DNA from: Erwinia rhapontici
GTDB taxonomy: Bacteria; Pseudomonadota; Gammaproteobacteria; Enterobacterales; Enterobacteriaceae
Assembly: GCF_012271765.1 (NCBI RefSeq)
Contig: NZ_VRKO01000012.1
Span: 1-64,000, forward strand
Length of the DNA: 64,000 nucleotides
Direction of reading: 5' to 3'
Part shown: piece after piece, positions 15,041 to 23,498 of the stretch
Numbering within the stretch: the stretch's first letter is position 1
How the letters are laid out: the number at the start of each line of letters is the position of its first letter
Notes under the pieces: model-generated
The model's database searches: none
What the model was told of the DNA's origin: nothing
Seen by the model: only the letters and a program-made list of their open reading frames with translations
Program-made: the position numbers and the translations under genes

Positions 15041-16459
15041 ATGCCAGATATCTCAACACCCAATCTCGATTACGGGAACATGCTGCAGGCGTGGGACATC
15101 AATGATGCCCTCATGGGCGGCACGCTTTACATGCGCACGCTGGGCGAGGCGTATTTGCCTAAATGGCCGAACGAAGATCCGGAAGCGTATAAGCACCGCC
15201 TCAGTGTCGCCACCCTGCTGCCTGGCTACGAAGAGACAATCTGCCAGAACATTGGCCGTGTATTCGCTGAACCGTTGAAACTGAGTGATGACACTCCCGA
15301 TCAACTGGTGACCATCACCACCAATTTCGATATGGCCGGTAACCGGCTTGACGTTTGGGCGCAGGAGCTATTCCGCATTGCTTCACAGTATGGACTGGCT
15401 CATGCGTTGGTGGATTATCCGCGTGTTGACCGGGAGAACACCCGCACGAAGGCACAGGAGAAGGCCAGCGGTGCACGCCCTTATGCAACTTTGATAAATC
15501 CCCGTCAGGTCATCGGCTGGGAATCAGAAGTGCAGAATGGGCGAGTGGTACTTACTGAGCTGCGTATCAAAGAGGTGGTTGTAGAAAAAGCGGAGCAGTT
15601 CGGGCAGACGAAAGTCGAGCAGATCCGCTATATGACGCCGGGCAAAGTCCAGATTTACCGGAAATCGACCGTGGGTGATGGCGCGATCGCCTGGGCCTTG
15701 CATGAAGAGTGGGAAACATCACGGCAGGACATCACGCTGGTTACGCTTTACACCAAGCGTACCGGGTTTATGTGCGGCTCACCACCATTGCTCAATCTGG
15801 CAATGCTCAATATCAAACACTGGCAGAGCCAGAGTGAGCAGGACAACATTCTGCACGTTGCCCGTGTGCCGATCCTGAGTGTTTATGGGCTTGCAGAAGG
15901 GCAGGAACTGACAATCGGATCATCCAGCGCGATCCGCTTTGATGACAGACAACGACAGGGTGTCGAATACACCGAACACACTGGCTCTGCTGTTGGTGCT
16001 GGTAAAACCTCGCTGGAAGACCTCGAACAGCAAATGCGCATGGCTGGAGCCAAGCTGCTGCGCTCGGAGAACACCTCAACCAAGTCTGTCGATCAGACCA
16101 ATGAGGAGCGCATGCAGGAGCACTCACCGCTCTATACCATGGCGAATTCGCTCGAGGATGCGCTCGACAACATCATGCAGATCATGGCCGAGTGGCTTGG
16201 CCTGGCTGAGGGCGGCAATGTCGATGTGCGCACGGAGCTGGAAGCGGCAGAGCAGACTATCAATGCACCAGCGGCGCTGGCAATCCAGTCATTGCGCCAA
16301 AGTGGTGACATTCGCCGGGTGGATGCGGTTCGCGGCCTGCAAAGCCTGAGAATCATCGATCCGGACGCAAAGCCGGAAAGCATTATCGACGAGTTAATCA
16401 ACCAGGCACCTGACCTGATCGGTGGCAATAATGGCAACGGTAAACAACCGACTGAGTGA
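15041..16459 (+). CDS. Portal protein (DUF4055 type)
   Basis: 472 residues. The long alpha-helical C-terminal part, the wing-like middle domain (PYATLINPRQVIGWES) and the place between large terminase and minor head protein identify the dodecameric portal at the DNA entry vertex. The text resembles DUF4055 portals (recalled). The C-terminus overlaps the next gene by 29 bases. Confidence 0.85.
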   Translation: MPDISTPNLDYGNMLQAWDINDALMGGTLYMRTLGEAYLPKWPNEDPEAYKHRLSVATLLPGYEETICQNIGRVFAEPLKLSDDTPDQLVTITTNFDMAGNRLDVWAQELFRIASQYGLAHALVDYPRVDRENTRTKAQEKASGARPYATLINPRQVIGWESEVQNGRVVLTELRIKEVVVEKAEQFGQTKVEQIRYMTPGKVQIYRKSTVGDGAIAWALHEEWETSRQDITLVTLYTKRTGFMCGSPPLLNLAMLNIKHWQSQSEQDNILHVARVPILSVYGLAEGQELTIGSSSAIRFDDRQRQGVEYTEHTGSAVGAGKTSLEDLEQQMRMAGAKLLRSENTSTKSVDQTNEERMQEHSPLYTMANSLEDALDNIMQIMAEWLGLAEGGNVDVRTELEAAEQTINAPAALAIQSLRQSGDIRRVDAVRGLQSLRIIDPDAKPESIIDELINQAPDLIGGNNGNGKQPTE

Positions 16460-17516
16460 TGAAAGCATTGCGCATGCATTGTTTGTCAGCCGGTACGGCA
16501 CTGGCGCTGCCCGGCGAATGGTCAAAACTCTCAATGAGAGCGATGCAGAGCTGACAGCGCGGCTGCTGGTGGCAATGGATAGCCTCGGACGAGATGGCTT
16601 CACAGTGAACCGTCTTGAGAGCCTGCTGGGAAGTGTTAGAGAGGTAAATCATACGGCGGTGCAGGGCGCATTCGGCACGCTGGCAGACGAGTTACTGGCG
16701 TTCGCTTCGCATGAGGTTGGCTACCAGCATGACCTGTTCAATGAGCTGCTGCCTCATGCAGTGCTGCGTCATTATCCACTGGCCGCAATCACACCAGATA
16801 TGGCATACGTAGCGGCGATGTCCAGGCCGTTCCAGGGGCGCCTGCTGAAAGAGTGGGCGGAGAATCTGGAAACTGACCGACTCAAACGTATCAGCAACAC
16901 GGTCCGCTCGGGCTATCTGGCTGGCGATACGACCGAACAGATAGCCAGAAAGGTTCGCGGTACCGTAACCAATAATTTTCAGGACGGCTCGCTGCAAATG
17001 AGCCGGGCTAACGCTACCAGCATCACCAAAACAGCGGTGAGCCATGTTGCGGCGGTAGCGCGTGACAGCTTTGCAGAGGCAAACAGCGACATTCTCGACT
17101 GTAAGCAGTGGCTATCAACGCTGGATAATAAGACAACGCCAACCTGTATCATCCGCGACCGTAAGAAGTACACGCTGGACGGCAAGCCCGTGGGACACAA
17201 AATCGCTTACCTGCAAGGCCCCGGGCGTATCCACTTCTGCTGCCGTTCCACTGAAACGCTGGTGACGAAGTCCTGGAGTGAACTGGGTATCGACAGTGGC
17301 GAAATGGATGCAGGCACCAGGGCATCAATGGACGGGCAGGTACCAGAGGATACGACCTATCTGGAGTGGCTGGCACGTCAGTCACCAGACAGGCAGGACC
17401 AGGTGCTGGGCGTTGAACGGGGGCGCATGTTCCGAGATGGTGAGTTGCAACTCGGCGACATGTTCACCGATAAGGGCGAGTGGCTTACGCTGGCCCAACT
17501 CAAAAAAATGTCATAA
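16431..17516 (+). CDS. Minor head / head morphogenesis protein (SPP1 gp7-like)
   Basis: 361 residues from the ATG at 16431 (a GTG three codons earlier is possible). The C-terminal domain shows the gp7-like region: RANATSITKTAVSHVAAVAR, CKQWLSTLDNKTTPTCIIRD and GRIHFCCRSTETLV with conserved cysteines and histidine. It is thought to ride on the portal and assist head assembly or DNA ejection. It is encoded directly after the portal, as in SPP1-like modules. Confidence 0.85.
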   Translation: MATVNNRLSDESIAHALFVSRYGTGAARRMVKTLNESDAELTARLLVAMDSLGRDGFTVNRLESLLGSVREVNHTAVQGAFGTLADELLAFASHEVGYQHDLFNELLPHAVLRHYPLAAITPDMAYVAAMSRPFQGRLLKEWAENLETDRLKRISNTVRSGYLAGDTTEQIARKVRGTVTNNFQDGSLQMSRANATSITKTAVSHVAAVARDSFAEANSDILDCKQWLSTLDNKTTPTCIIRDRKKYTLDGKPVGHKIAYLQGPGRIHFCCRSTETLVTKSWSELGIDSGEMDAGTRASMDGQVPEDTTYLEWLARQSPDRQDQVLGVERGRMFRDGELQLGDMFTDKGEWLTLAQLKKMS

Positions 17517-17540
17517 CCGCAAATAAATCATCTTTTATCA

Positions 17541-17565
17541 GGCTGCCCCCGGGTGGCCTTTTTTT
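17541..17565 (+). terminator. Terminator-like hairpin before the scaffold gene
   Basis: GGCTGCC-CCCG-GGTGGCC stem-loop followed by seven T residues, with a 75-base G/C-rich leader after it before the scaffold start. Confidence 0.65.
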
Positions 17566-17645
17566 ATGCCTGCCGTTTAGCGGATGCAACGCGGCGCCGG
17601 GGTGGATGCCCCCTTAAACAGTGGCCGGAAGGCCTGGAGAACACC

Positions 17646-18398
17646 ATGAAATTGAAACTTGATGCTAACGGTCATGTGGTAGTTGAAAACGGCATGCCGG
17701 TATATGTCCATGACGACGGCAAAGAAATCGCCTTCGACGCCGCACAGGCCGTCAGCAAGATTAGCGCGCTTAATGGTGAGGCAAAGACTCACCGTGAAGG
17801 CAAAGAAGCTGCTGAGGCCAGCCTGGCTAAGTTCGCCAACATTAGCGACCCAACCAAAGCACTCGAGGCGCTGGAAATGATGACCAAAATCGACCAGAAG
17901 AAGCTGATCGACGCTGGCGCCGTTGACCAGGTTAAAGCCGAAATCACCAAATCATTCCAGACCCAGCTGGACGAAGCGAATGGCAAAAACCAGAAGCTCG
18001 AGCAGCAGTTGTACGGCGAAATGATTGGTGGCCGTTTCGGTGGCTCCAAGTTCATCCAGGAGAAGATGGCGATCCCCGCTGACTTCGTTCAATCACGCTT
18101 TGGCAACTCCTTCAAAATCGAAGATGGCAAGGTCGTGGCCTACGACGGCACCGGCAATAAAGTGTATTCCCGCGCCAAACCGGGGGAGCTGGCCGAATTC
18201 GACGAGGCGCTGGAATTCCTGGTCGAGCAGTATCCGCAGAAAGACCACATCCTGAAAGCCTCCGGCAACTCAGGCGGTGGTTCTCAGCAGTCCCAGCATC
18301 AGGCTGGACAGAAAACACTTAAGCGCTCTGCGTTCGATTCGCTGGATCTGGCAGGCAAGCAGAACGCGCTCAAAGAAGGCACCACCATCATTGACTAA
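17646..18398 (+). CDS. Scaffold-type protein
   Basis: 250 residues from the ATG at 17646 (GGCCTGGAGAACACC upstream); a longer frame from 17553 would start inside the terminator. The sequence is highly charged and helical with a coiled-coil centre (LDEANGKNQKLEQQLYGEM), a glycine/glutamine-rich linker and a basic C-terminus, a typical scaffolding-protein plan. It lies directly before the coat protein. It should guide coat assembly and leave before packaging. Confidence 0.7.
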   Translation: MKLKLDANGHVVVENGMPVYVHDDGKEIAFDAAQAVSKISALNGEAKTHREGKEAAEASLAKFANISDPTKALEALEMMTKIDQKKLIDAGAVDQVKAEITKSFQTQLDEANGKNQKLEQQLYGEMIGGRFGGSKFIQEKMAIPADFVQSRFGNSFKIEDGKVVAYDGTGNKVYSRAKPGELAEFDEALEFLVEQYPQKDHILKASGNSGGGSQQSQHQAGQKTLKRSAFDSLDLAGKQNALKEGTTIID

Positions 18399-18484
18399 CC
18401 CCTTTTGCCGTAGCTCGGAAGAGACGCGGTGCCAGAGCTGGATAGCTCAAAAATCACCCCTCAATTCGCAAAGGAAATTACCAA

Positions 18485-19621
18485 ATGTCTAATACCCTCA
18501 CTGGGTTGATCCCGACTATCTATACCGCTCTGGACGTTGTGTCCCGCGAGCAGGTGGGCTTTATTCCCGCCGTTGCACGTAATGCTAAAGCCGATGCTGC
18601 AGCTAAAGGGCAGACGGTTACCGCGTCTGTCGCGCCAGTGGCAACCACCGTCGATATCGAGCCTGGCCCAACCGCACCAAACAACGGTGATCAGGACATT
18701 GGCACAGTTGATGTCAAAATCACTAAATCCAAAATGGCACCTGTCAAATGGAACGGTGAAGAACAGTTGGCTATTGGTCCGTCAGGTACTTACAACACCA
18801 TCCTCGCCGATCAGTTCAAACAGGCATTCCGCGCGCTGGCTAATGAAGTTGATGCCGATCTGGGTTCGCTTTACTACGGCACTTCACGCGCGGTTGGTAC
18901 TGCCGGTACCACGCCTTTCGGTATCAAAGAAGATTTCACAGACGCTGCGCAGGCACGGCAGGTTCTCTCAGATAATGGTGCTCCAACCACTGATATGCAG
19001 ATGGTGTTGGGTTCTTCTGCTATCACCAACCTGCGCGGTAAGCAGTCAGTACTATTCAAGGCTAATGAAGCCGGTACGGACTCTTTGTTGCGTGAAGGCG
19101 TTATTGGACGTCTTGAAGGGTTCAACATCCATGAATCAGCAGGTGTGAAGCGTGTTGCTGCTGGAGCCGGTGCTGGTTACCTGGTAAACGGTGCGAAACA
19201 GGCTGGCGATATCATCGTTGCTATCGATACCGGCACTGGCGGCATCGCACAGGGCAGCGTTGTCACCTTCGCTGGTGACGACAATAAGTATGTAGTGGCA
19301 GCTGCCACTGCCTCCACCATCACTCTCGCAGCACCGGGTCTGCGTCAGTCTCTGGCCGATAATGCAGAAATCACCATCAGCGGCTCGTTCACCGCGAATA
19401 TGGCGTTTGATCGAGGTGCGTTCCTGCTTGCAGCGCGTACCCCAGCAATGCCTGAGGGCGGTGACGATGCCGATGACGTGATGAACGTTACCGATCCGGT
19501 TTCCGGCATTACCTTCCAGATTGCTCTGTACCGCCAGTATCGACAGGTGCGTTATGAAGTAGGCCTGGCCTGGGGCGTTGCATCCATCAAGCCAGCGCAC
19601 GCAGTGCTGCTGCTGGGCTAA
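18485..19621 (+). CDS. Major coat protein, P22 gp5-like fold
   Basis: 378 residues. The opening MSNTLTGLIPTIYTALDVVS with REQVGFIPAV, and the closing RQVRYEVGLAWGVASIKPAH, are typical of P22-type coat proteins (HK97 fold with an inserted domain; P22 gp5 has 430 residues). The stretch around residues 220-310 (GDIIVAIDTGTGGIAQGSV ...) is the probable insertion domain. It follows the scaffold gene and is closed by a strong terminator. Confidence 0.88.
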   Translation: MSNTLTGLIPTIYTALDVVSREQVGFIPAVARNAKADAAAKGQTVTASVAPVATTVDIEPGPTAPNNGDQDIGTVDVKITKSKMAPVKWNGEEQLAIGPSGTYNTILADQFKQAFRALANEVDADLGSLYYGTSRAVGTAGTTPFGIKEDFTDAAQARQVLSDNGAPTTDMQMVLGSSAITNLRGKQSVLFKANEAGTDSLLREGVIGRLEGFNIHESAGVKRVAAGAGAGYLVNGAKQAGDIIVAIDTGTGGIAQGSVVTFAGDDNKYVVAAATASTITLAAPGLRQSLADNAEITISGSFTANMAFDRGAFLLAARTPAMPEGGDDADDVMNVTDPVSGITFQIALYRQYRQVRYEVGLAWGVASIKPAHAVLLLG

Positions 19622-19626
19622 TCACA

Positions 19627-19646
19627 GGGGCTTCGGCCCCTTTTTT
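19627..19646 (+). terminator. Terminator after the coat gene
   Basis: GGGGC-TTCG-GCCCC with T6, five bases after the coat stop. The late transcript must partly read through it to reach the tail genes. Confidence 0.85.
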
Positions 19647-19660
19647 AATCAGGAGGCCAT

Positions 19661-20038
19661 ATGGCTGGATTGACCAGAGAACAGAAGGCTGAACGCGAAG
19701 CGCAAAAGCTTGCGGAACAGCAGAACAGTGACCAAACCAACACGCAGACCGCTATTGGTGCAAATGCTCCTGAAATCGCAGGGGCATCCAGTGACGGAGC
19801 ATCAGTAAGCCAGCAGCCAGCGCTGACTGATGGCGGCGATAATGATGCTGATCTGGATGGCAAGTTGGCTGCACTATCTCAGCAACTGGAACAGCAGCTT
19901 GCTGCTACCGAAACAGTAATGATGGTGCGTTCCTCCCCAGCGCATCCCGGCGGCCCGGTTGAAGCGGACGTTCATCCCAATGATGTCCATCTTTGGATTG
20001 ATGAAGGCTGGGTGAAGGATACCAGCGAGGAGGCGTAA
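19661..20038 (+). CDS. Head-module protein of unknown function
   Basis: 125 residues: a charged, glutamine-rich, low-complexity N-terminal two thirds (REQKAEREAQKLAEQQ) and a compact C-terminal piece MMVRSSPAHPGGPVEADVHP that may be the folded unit. It is located between coat and head-completion genes, and its stop overlaps the next ATG. A minor head or decoration role is likely from position only. Confidence 0.55.
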   Translation: MAGLTREQKAEREAQKLAEQQNSDQTNTQTAIGANAPEIAGASSDGASVSQQPALTDGGDNDADLDGKLAALSQQLEQQLAATETVMMVRSSPAHPGGPVEADVHPNDVHLWIDEGWVKDTSEEA

Positions 20039-20520
20039 TGCTGATTACCGATCCCTCTTCACCTGATTTCGAAAGCTACGCCAGCGTTATGGATCTGCGT
20101 GACCTGGCTGAGCGGCGGGGCTATGACGTTCCGGTGGAAGATGTTGAGTGTGAGCAGGTGCTGATGCAAGCGATGGATTACCTTTCAGGGCTGAAATGGA
20201 AAGGCACCCGCGCATATCCCGATCAGCCTCAGGCATGGCCGCGCACTTGCGTGGTGGTCGATGGTGCCACGCTGCCAGGTAACACCATACCGAAACAGCT
20301 GATCCAGGCGCAATGCAGGCTGGCAATCGAAGCACAGGAAACCGATTTGCAGCCATCTACTGCTGGCGGCGGGGAGGTGTTGCAGGAAACGGTAACCGGA
20401 GCGGTAAGCGTGACTTATGCGCAGGGCAGCCGAACAGCGGCGCCGTCATTCGCCTGGCTCGGTGGTTTGCTGCGCGGCATGGTAATGGGCAGTAGCCAGA
20501 TCAGTGTTGTCAGGGGTTGA
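20038..20520 (+). CDS. Head-tail adaptor (gp6/DnaT-like annotated family)
   Basis: 160 residues. Helical N-terminus (MDLRDLAERRGYDV, LMQAMDYLSGLKWKGTRAYP) like head-completion adaptors that attach to the portal. Relatives are often labelled DnaT-like ssDNA-binding, probably by distant similarity only. ATG overlaps the previous stop. Confidence 0.65.
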   Translation: MLITDPSSPDFESYASVMDLRDLAERRGYDVPVEDVECEQVLMQAMDYLSGLKWKGTRAYPDQPQAWPRTCVVVDGATLPGNTIPKQLIQAQCRLAIEAQETDLQPSTAGGGEVLQETVTGAVSVTYAQGSRTAAPSFAWLGGLLRGMVMGSSQISVVRG

Positions 20521-20521
20521 T

Positions 20522-20872
20522 ATGCCAATCAATTATTCCCGTATGCGCGCCACAGCGACCCGCCTGTTGACCGAAAACGGCATGAAGTATGACGTTAAGC
20601 GAAAGGGGGGCATCAGGGTTGTGGCTGGTAAAGAGGTGCACGATCCCGACCTGGACTTTACTGCCACAGGCGTGAGAACCGATTACGACCCAAAGGAAAT
20701 CGACGGTACCAATATTCTGGCCGGTGATGTGCGGATCGCGTTCACTGCTGAAGCTGAGTTGCTGGTGGGTGATCTGATTGAGGTGGACAGCAAACTGCAC
20801 CGTATTGTCAAACCTCACCCGGTAAAACCAGCATCGCTGGTGCTGTGTTATCAGGCACAATTGAGGGCGTGA
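20522..20872 (+). CDS. Head-completion / neck protein
   Basis: 116 residues from the ATG at 20522, one base after the previous stop. Small, beta-rich (DVRIAFTAEAELLVGDLIEV, KLHRIVKPHPVKPASLVL), which fits the stopper proteins that close the head between adaptor and tail. Assigned from size, fold character and gene order; no specific family recognised. Confidence 0.55.
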   Translation: MPINYSRMRATATRLLTENGMKYDVKRKGGIRVVAGKEVHDPDLDFTATGVRTDYDPKEIDGTNILAGDVRIAFTAEAELLVGDLIEVDSKLHRIVKPHPVKPASLVLCYQAQLRA

Positions 20873-20873
20873 C

Positions 20874-21458
20874 ATGTCACAAAATCAATCCTTCCTTTCC
20901 TCCATTGATGCTTTCGTTAACAAGGCAAAAGCTAACCAGGCAGATGTCGTGCGTGCAGTATCGATCAAGATACTGGCCCGACTGGTTCAGATGTCACCCG
21001 TTGGGAATCCTGAGACATGGGCTGTGAACCAGACTGCGGTTTCATATAACGAGGCTGTAGCAGAGCACAACAGTCTGCTGCGGCATAACCCGGAGAACCT
21101 GACGAAAGCTGGGCGGCTCAGGCCCGGCCGTAAAGTGAAGGACAGCATGGGTATCACTGCGCCGCCAGGTTATACGGGCGGCCGCTTCCGTGGCAACTGG
21201 CAGGTGTCATTCGATCAGAAGTCGGAGGGGGAAACCGGGCGTATTGATAAGTCCGGTAACGAAACCATTGCCGCAGGAAATATGGTGATCGAGCGCTTTA
21301 AGGTTGGCATGACAGCGGTCTATTTTTGCAACAACGTGCCGTATGCCTATCCGCTTGAATTCGGTCACTCAAAGCAGGCACCCGGCGGCATGGTGCGGAT
21401 CACCGCTGCTGAGTTTCAGCGGTTCTTTGATGAAGCGGTACGGGAGGTGCAACAGTGA
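20874..21458 (+). CDS. Tail-completion protein, HK97 gp10-like
   Basis: 194 residues. The pattern ILARLVQMSPVGNPETW ... PPGYTGGRFRGNWQVSF ... YAYPLEFGHSKQAPGGMVRI is the gp10-type neck protein that docks tails to heads. It starts one base after the previous stop and overlaps the tail-terminator start. Confidence 0.8.
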   Translation: MSQNQSFLSSIDAFVNKAKANQADVVRAVSIKILARLVQMSPVGNPETWAVNQTAVSYNEAVAEHNSLLRHNPENLTKAGRLRPGRKVKDSMGITAPPGYTGGRFRGNWQVSFDQKSEGETGRIDKSGNETIAAGNMVIERFKVGMTAVYFCNNVPYAYPLEFGHSKQAPGGMVRITAAEFQRFFDEAVREVQQ

Positions 21459-21865
21459 GTCGGCCTGATATTACGACAGTTCTGGAGGCCCGGCTGGGTG
21501 AGTGGGCAGAGGGGCAGGGATTGCAGGTGGCATATGACAATATCTCTTTTGACCCTCCTGGTGGTATTTATCTGACTTCTCACGATATGCCAGCCACGCC
21601 TTACGCAATCGACCTCAGCCAGCGCAGCAAAGTCTTTATCGGCGTGTACCAGGTGAATGTGGTGATCCCGGCAGCGCAGGGCCGAACAGCAGGAAAATCT
21701 GTTGCCTCCCAAATTGAGGAGATCTTCGCTAACGGTACCGAAATGAACGGAGAAGGATTCGCCTGCTATATCAGTTCTGAACCGGCGCAGTATGCCGGGA
21801 TCTCCACTGATACCACTTACACCATCCCCATAAGCATGAACTACCGCGCTGACGTGGCGCAGTAA
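21455..21865 (+). CDS. Tail terminator protein (lambda gpU-like)
   Basis: 136 residues from a GTG overlapping the previous TGA. Text such as VNVVIPAAQGRTAGKSVASQ and YTIPISMNYRAD is typical of the ring protein that caps the tail tube and sets its end. Gene order (neck, terminator, tube) agrees. Confidence 0.75.
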   Translation: MSRPDITTVLEARLGEWAEGQGLQVAYDNISFDPPGGIYLTSHDMPATPYAIDLSQRSKVFIGVYQVNVVIPAAQGRTAGKSVASQIEEIFANGTEMNGEGFACYISSEPAQYAGISTDTTYTIPISMNYRADVAQ

Positions 21866-21872
21866 TCCCCCT

Positions 21873-21894
21873 ACCGACATTCGTTGGTTTTTTT
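21873..21894 (+). terminator. Terminator-like hairpin before the tube gene
   Basis: ACCGAC-ATTC-GTTGGT stem (one G-T pair) followed by T7. Confidence 0.55.
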
Positions 21895-21919
21895 ATGTCC
21901 AAATAACGGAGAAACCATT

Positions 21920-22579
21920 ATGGGCTTCGCATTACCTAATGGCGCCACGGTGTTCGTTGGTTCAGAGCTGGATGATGCTATTCCAGTAACGGCCGTATCG
22001 AATGCTCTTGGCGCTGTATTCACCGTTGCCACCGGCCATGGGCTGGCGGTTGATGATGTCGTGCTGATTAAATCGGGTTGGTCATTAATTGACGATTTGG
22101 TTGCTCGCGTTTCTGCGCAGACGGCTACCAGCATCACGGTCGGCATTATCGATACGTCAGATGTGAACTTCTTTGCAGCCGGTGCAGGTATCGGTTCAAT
22201 TCAGAAGGTTACTGGCTGGACGGAAATCCCTCAAATTACGGAGGTGGCGCCATCAGGCGGCGATCAGCAGTATGTGCAGATCCAGTTCCTGGCGGATGAT
22301 AACCAGCGAAACCTGGCGTCATATAAAGCGGCCAAAACGCTGACTTATACCCTCGCGCATGATTCAGCGCTGCCGATTTATCCAGTGCTGAAAAAAGCCG
22401 ATCGATATGGGGACACTATGCCCATGCGCATGTACGTACCCAAGGCGAAAGAGATGCGCTACTGGTCTGGCACGCCATCATTCGACGGCGAACCGACATC
22501 AGCGGTAAACGCGGTGGAAACAACCACTGCTGCATTCTCCCGGAAGTCCCGCGATATGACGTTCTACAAGGAAAAGTGA
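21920..22579 (+). CDS. Major tail tube protein
   Basis: 219 residues from the ATG at 21920 (ACGGAGAAACCATT upstream). Beta-rich, with YVQIQFLADDNQRNLASYKA and LTYTLAHDSALPIYPVLKKA typical of siphophage tube proteins. Expected to be the most abundant tail protein. The last codons GAA-AAG-TGA overlap a GTG that opens an Ig-like domain in the -1 frame, as if gpV of lambda (tube plus Ig domain) had been split. Confidence 0.85.
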   Translation: MGFALPNGATVFVGSELDDAIPVTAVSNALGAVFTVATGHGLAVDDVVLIKSGWSLIDDLVARVSAQTATSITVGIIDTSDVNFFAAGAGIGSIQKVTGWTEIPQITEVAPSGGDQQYVQIQFLADDNQRNLASYKAAKTLTYTLAHDSALPIYPVLKKADRYGDTMPMRMYVPKAKEMRYWSGTPSFDGEPTSAVNAVETTTAAFSRKSRDMTFYKEK

Positions 22580-22836
22580 GCACAGTAGCGGTAACTGGCG
22601 TCAGCCTGGATAAATCGACGATTGCTCTGGCAGTCGGTGAAACGTCCACGCTGGCCGCTACTGTACTTCCCACCAACGCCACTAACAAAGCCGTCATCTG
22701 GTCATCATCTGTTCCGACTATCGCTACCGTAACCAGCGGTGGGGTAGTGGAAGGTGTTGCTGATGGCAATGCAACTATCACCGCGACTACTGAAGACGGC
22801 ACCAAAACAGCAAATTGCACCGTGACGGTAGCTTAA
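22576..22836 (+). CDS. Ig-like (BIG2) domain, separate or frameshift-fused to the tube
   Basis: 86 residues forming one bacterial Ig-like group 2 domain: VTGVSLDKSTIALAVGET, LAATVLPTNATNKAVIWSSS, GVVEGVADGNATITAT, ending NCTVTVA. The GTG overlaps the tube stop by four bases, with AAGGA only three bases away as a poor ribosome site. A -1 slip in the A-run (GGAAAAGTGA) would join it to the tube, as described for other phages with Ig domains. Such domains decorate virions and may stick to surfaces. Confidence 0.8.
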   Translation: MSTVAVTGVSLDKSTIALAVGETSTLAATVLPTNATNKAVIWSSSVPTIATVTSGGVVEGVADGNATITATTEDGTKTANCTVTVA

Positions 22837-22840
22837 CCAC

Positions 22841-22860
22841 GCCCCCGGATGGGGGCTTTC
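22841..22860 (+). terminator. Terminator after the Ig-domain gene
   Basis: GCCCCC-GGAT-GGGGGC followed by TTTC. Confidence 0.65.
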
Positions 22861-22872
22861 TCAGAGAGAATT

Positions 22873-23184
22873 ATGGCAACTAAATTTCAGCTTCAACCAA
22901 AGCCGACTTTCAAGGTCGACGTATCGATTCCGCGCGCTGGTGATGAAAATGGAGTTATCACATTCACCTTCAAGCACAAGCCGCTGAAAGAGCTTACTTC
23001 ACTCGAAACGATGGAAGGAAAAACCACCGTTGATTTTCTGATCGAAATCACAGAAGCATGGGCGTTGCCCGATGAGTTCAACCGCGACAATCTCGAAACG
23101 CTGCTTGATAACTACCCGCGCGCGCTCGAAGCCGTCACCAAAGCTTATTACGACGAGCTGATGACGAATCGCCAAAAAAACTGA
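22873..23184 (+). CDS. Tail assembly chaperone (G-type)
   Basis: 103 residues from the ATG at 22873 (AGAGAGAATT upstream). Contains FTFKHKPLKELTSLETMEG and a helical, acidic C-terminal half, the usual chaperone that coats the tape measure. Its last codons run across the heptamer A-AAA-AAC just before TGA, the site of a programmed -1 shift to the GT form. Confidence 0.85.
   Translation: MATKFQLQPKPTFKVDVSIPRAGDENGVITFTFKHKPLKELTSLETMEGKTTVDFLIEITEAWALPDEFNRDNLETLLDNYPRALEAVTKAYYDELMTNRQKN
23175..23181 (+). promoter_or_regulatory. -1 ribosomal slippery site for the G/GT chaperone pair
   Basis: A-AAA-AAC in the zero frame, directly before the TGA stop at 23182-23184. It is a canonical X-XXY-YYZ heptamer at the place where lambda uses GGGAAAG. 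Confidence 0.88.
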
Positions 23185-23498
23185 TAGCGGTTGCCTCGGC
23201 GTTTTATACGCCTGCCCCCTCCACAGAAGACCTCGCAGCATTCGGCCTGAGCGCTGATGACTATACCGAAGAAGAGCAGACCGTTGAGGTCTGGCCTGAT
23301 TGCTGGGCCGCATTTGGCGTTTTCCGTGCCATGGCAACGCAATGGCGCACTGGTGTGGGCGGGATTACCGGGTTGGATTACAACGTTCTGCCCTGGTTGA
23401 TGAAAATGGAAGGCATAGACGACGAGGCTGCCGCGCTCAATGACGTCCGGATTATGGAACGTGCTGCGCTGGACCTGATCCACAGTAAGGGGGCGTAA
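23182..23498 (+). CDS. T-type extension of the tail chaperone (reached by -1 frameshift)
   Basis: In the -1 frame the sequence continues without a stop from the slippery site to TAA at 23496-23498: [19 protein letters not shown] ... [20 protein letters not shown] ... [10 protein letters not shown], a DUF1799-like domain. It has no proper start codon of its own, so it is made only as the fused GT protein (about 207 residues from 22873). GT recruits tube subunits to the tape measure. The TAA overlaps the tape-measure ATG. Confidence 0.85.
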
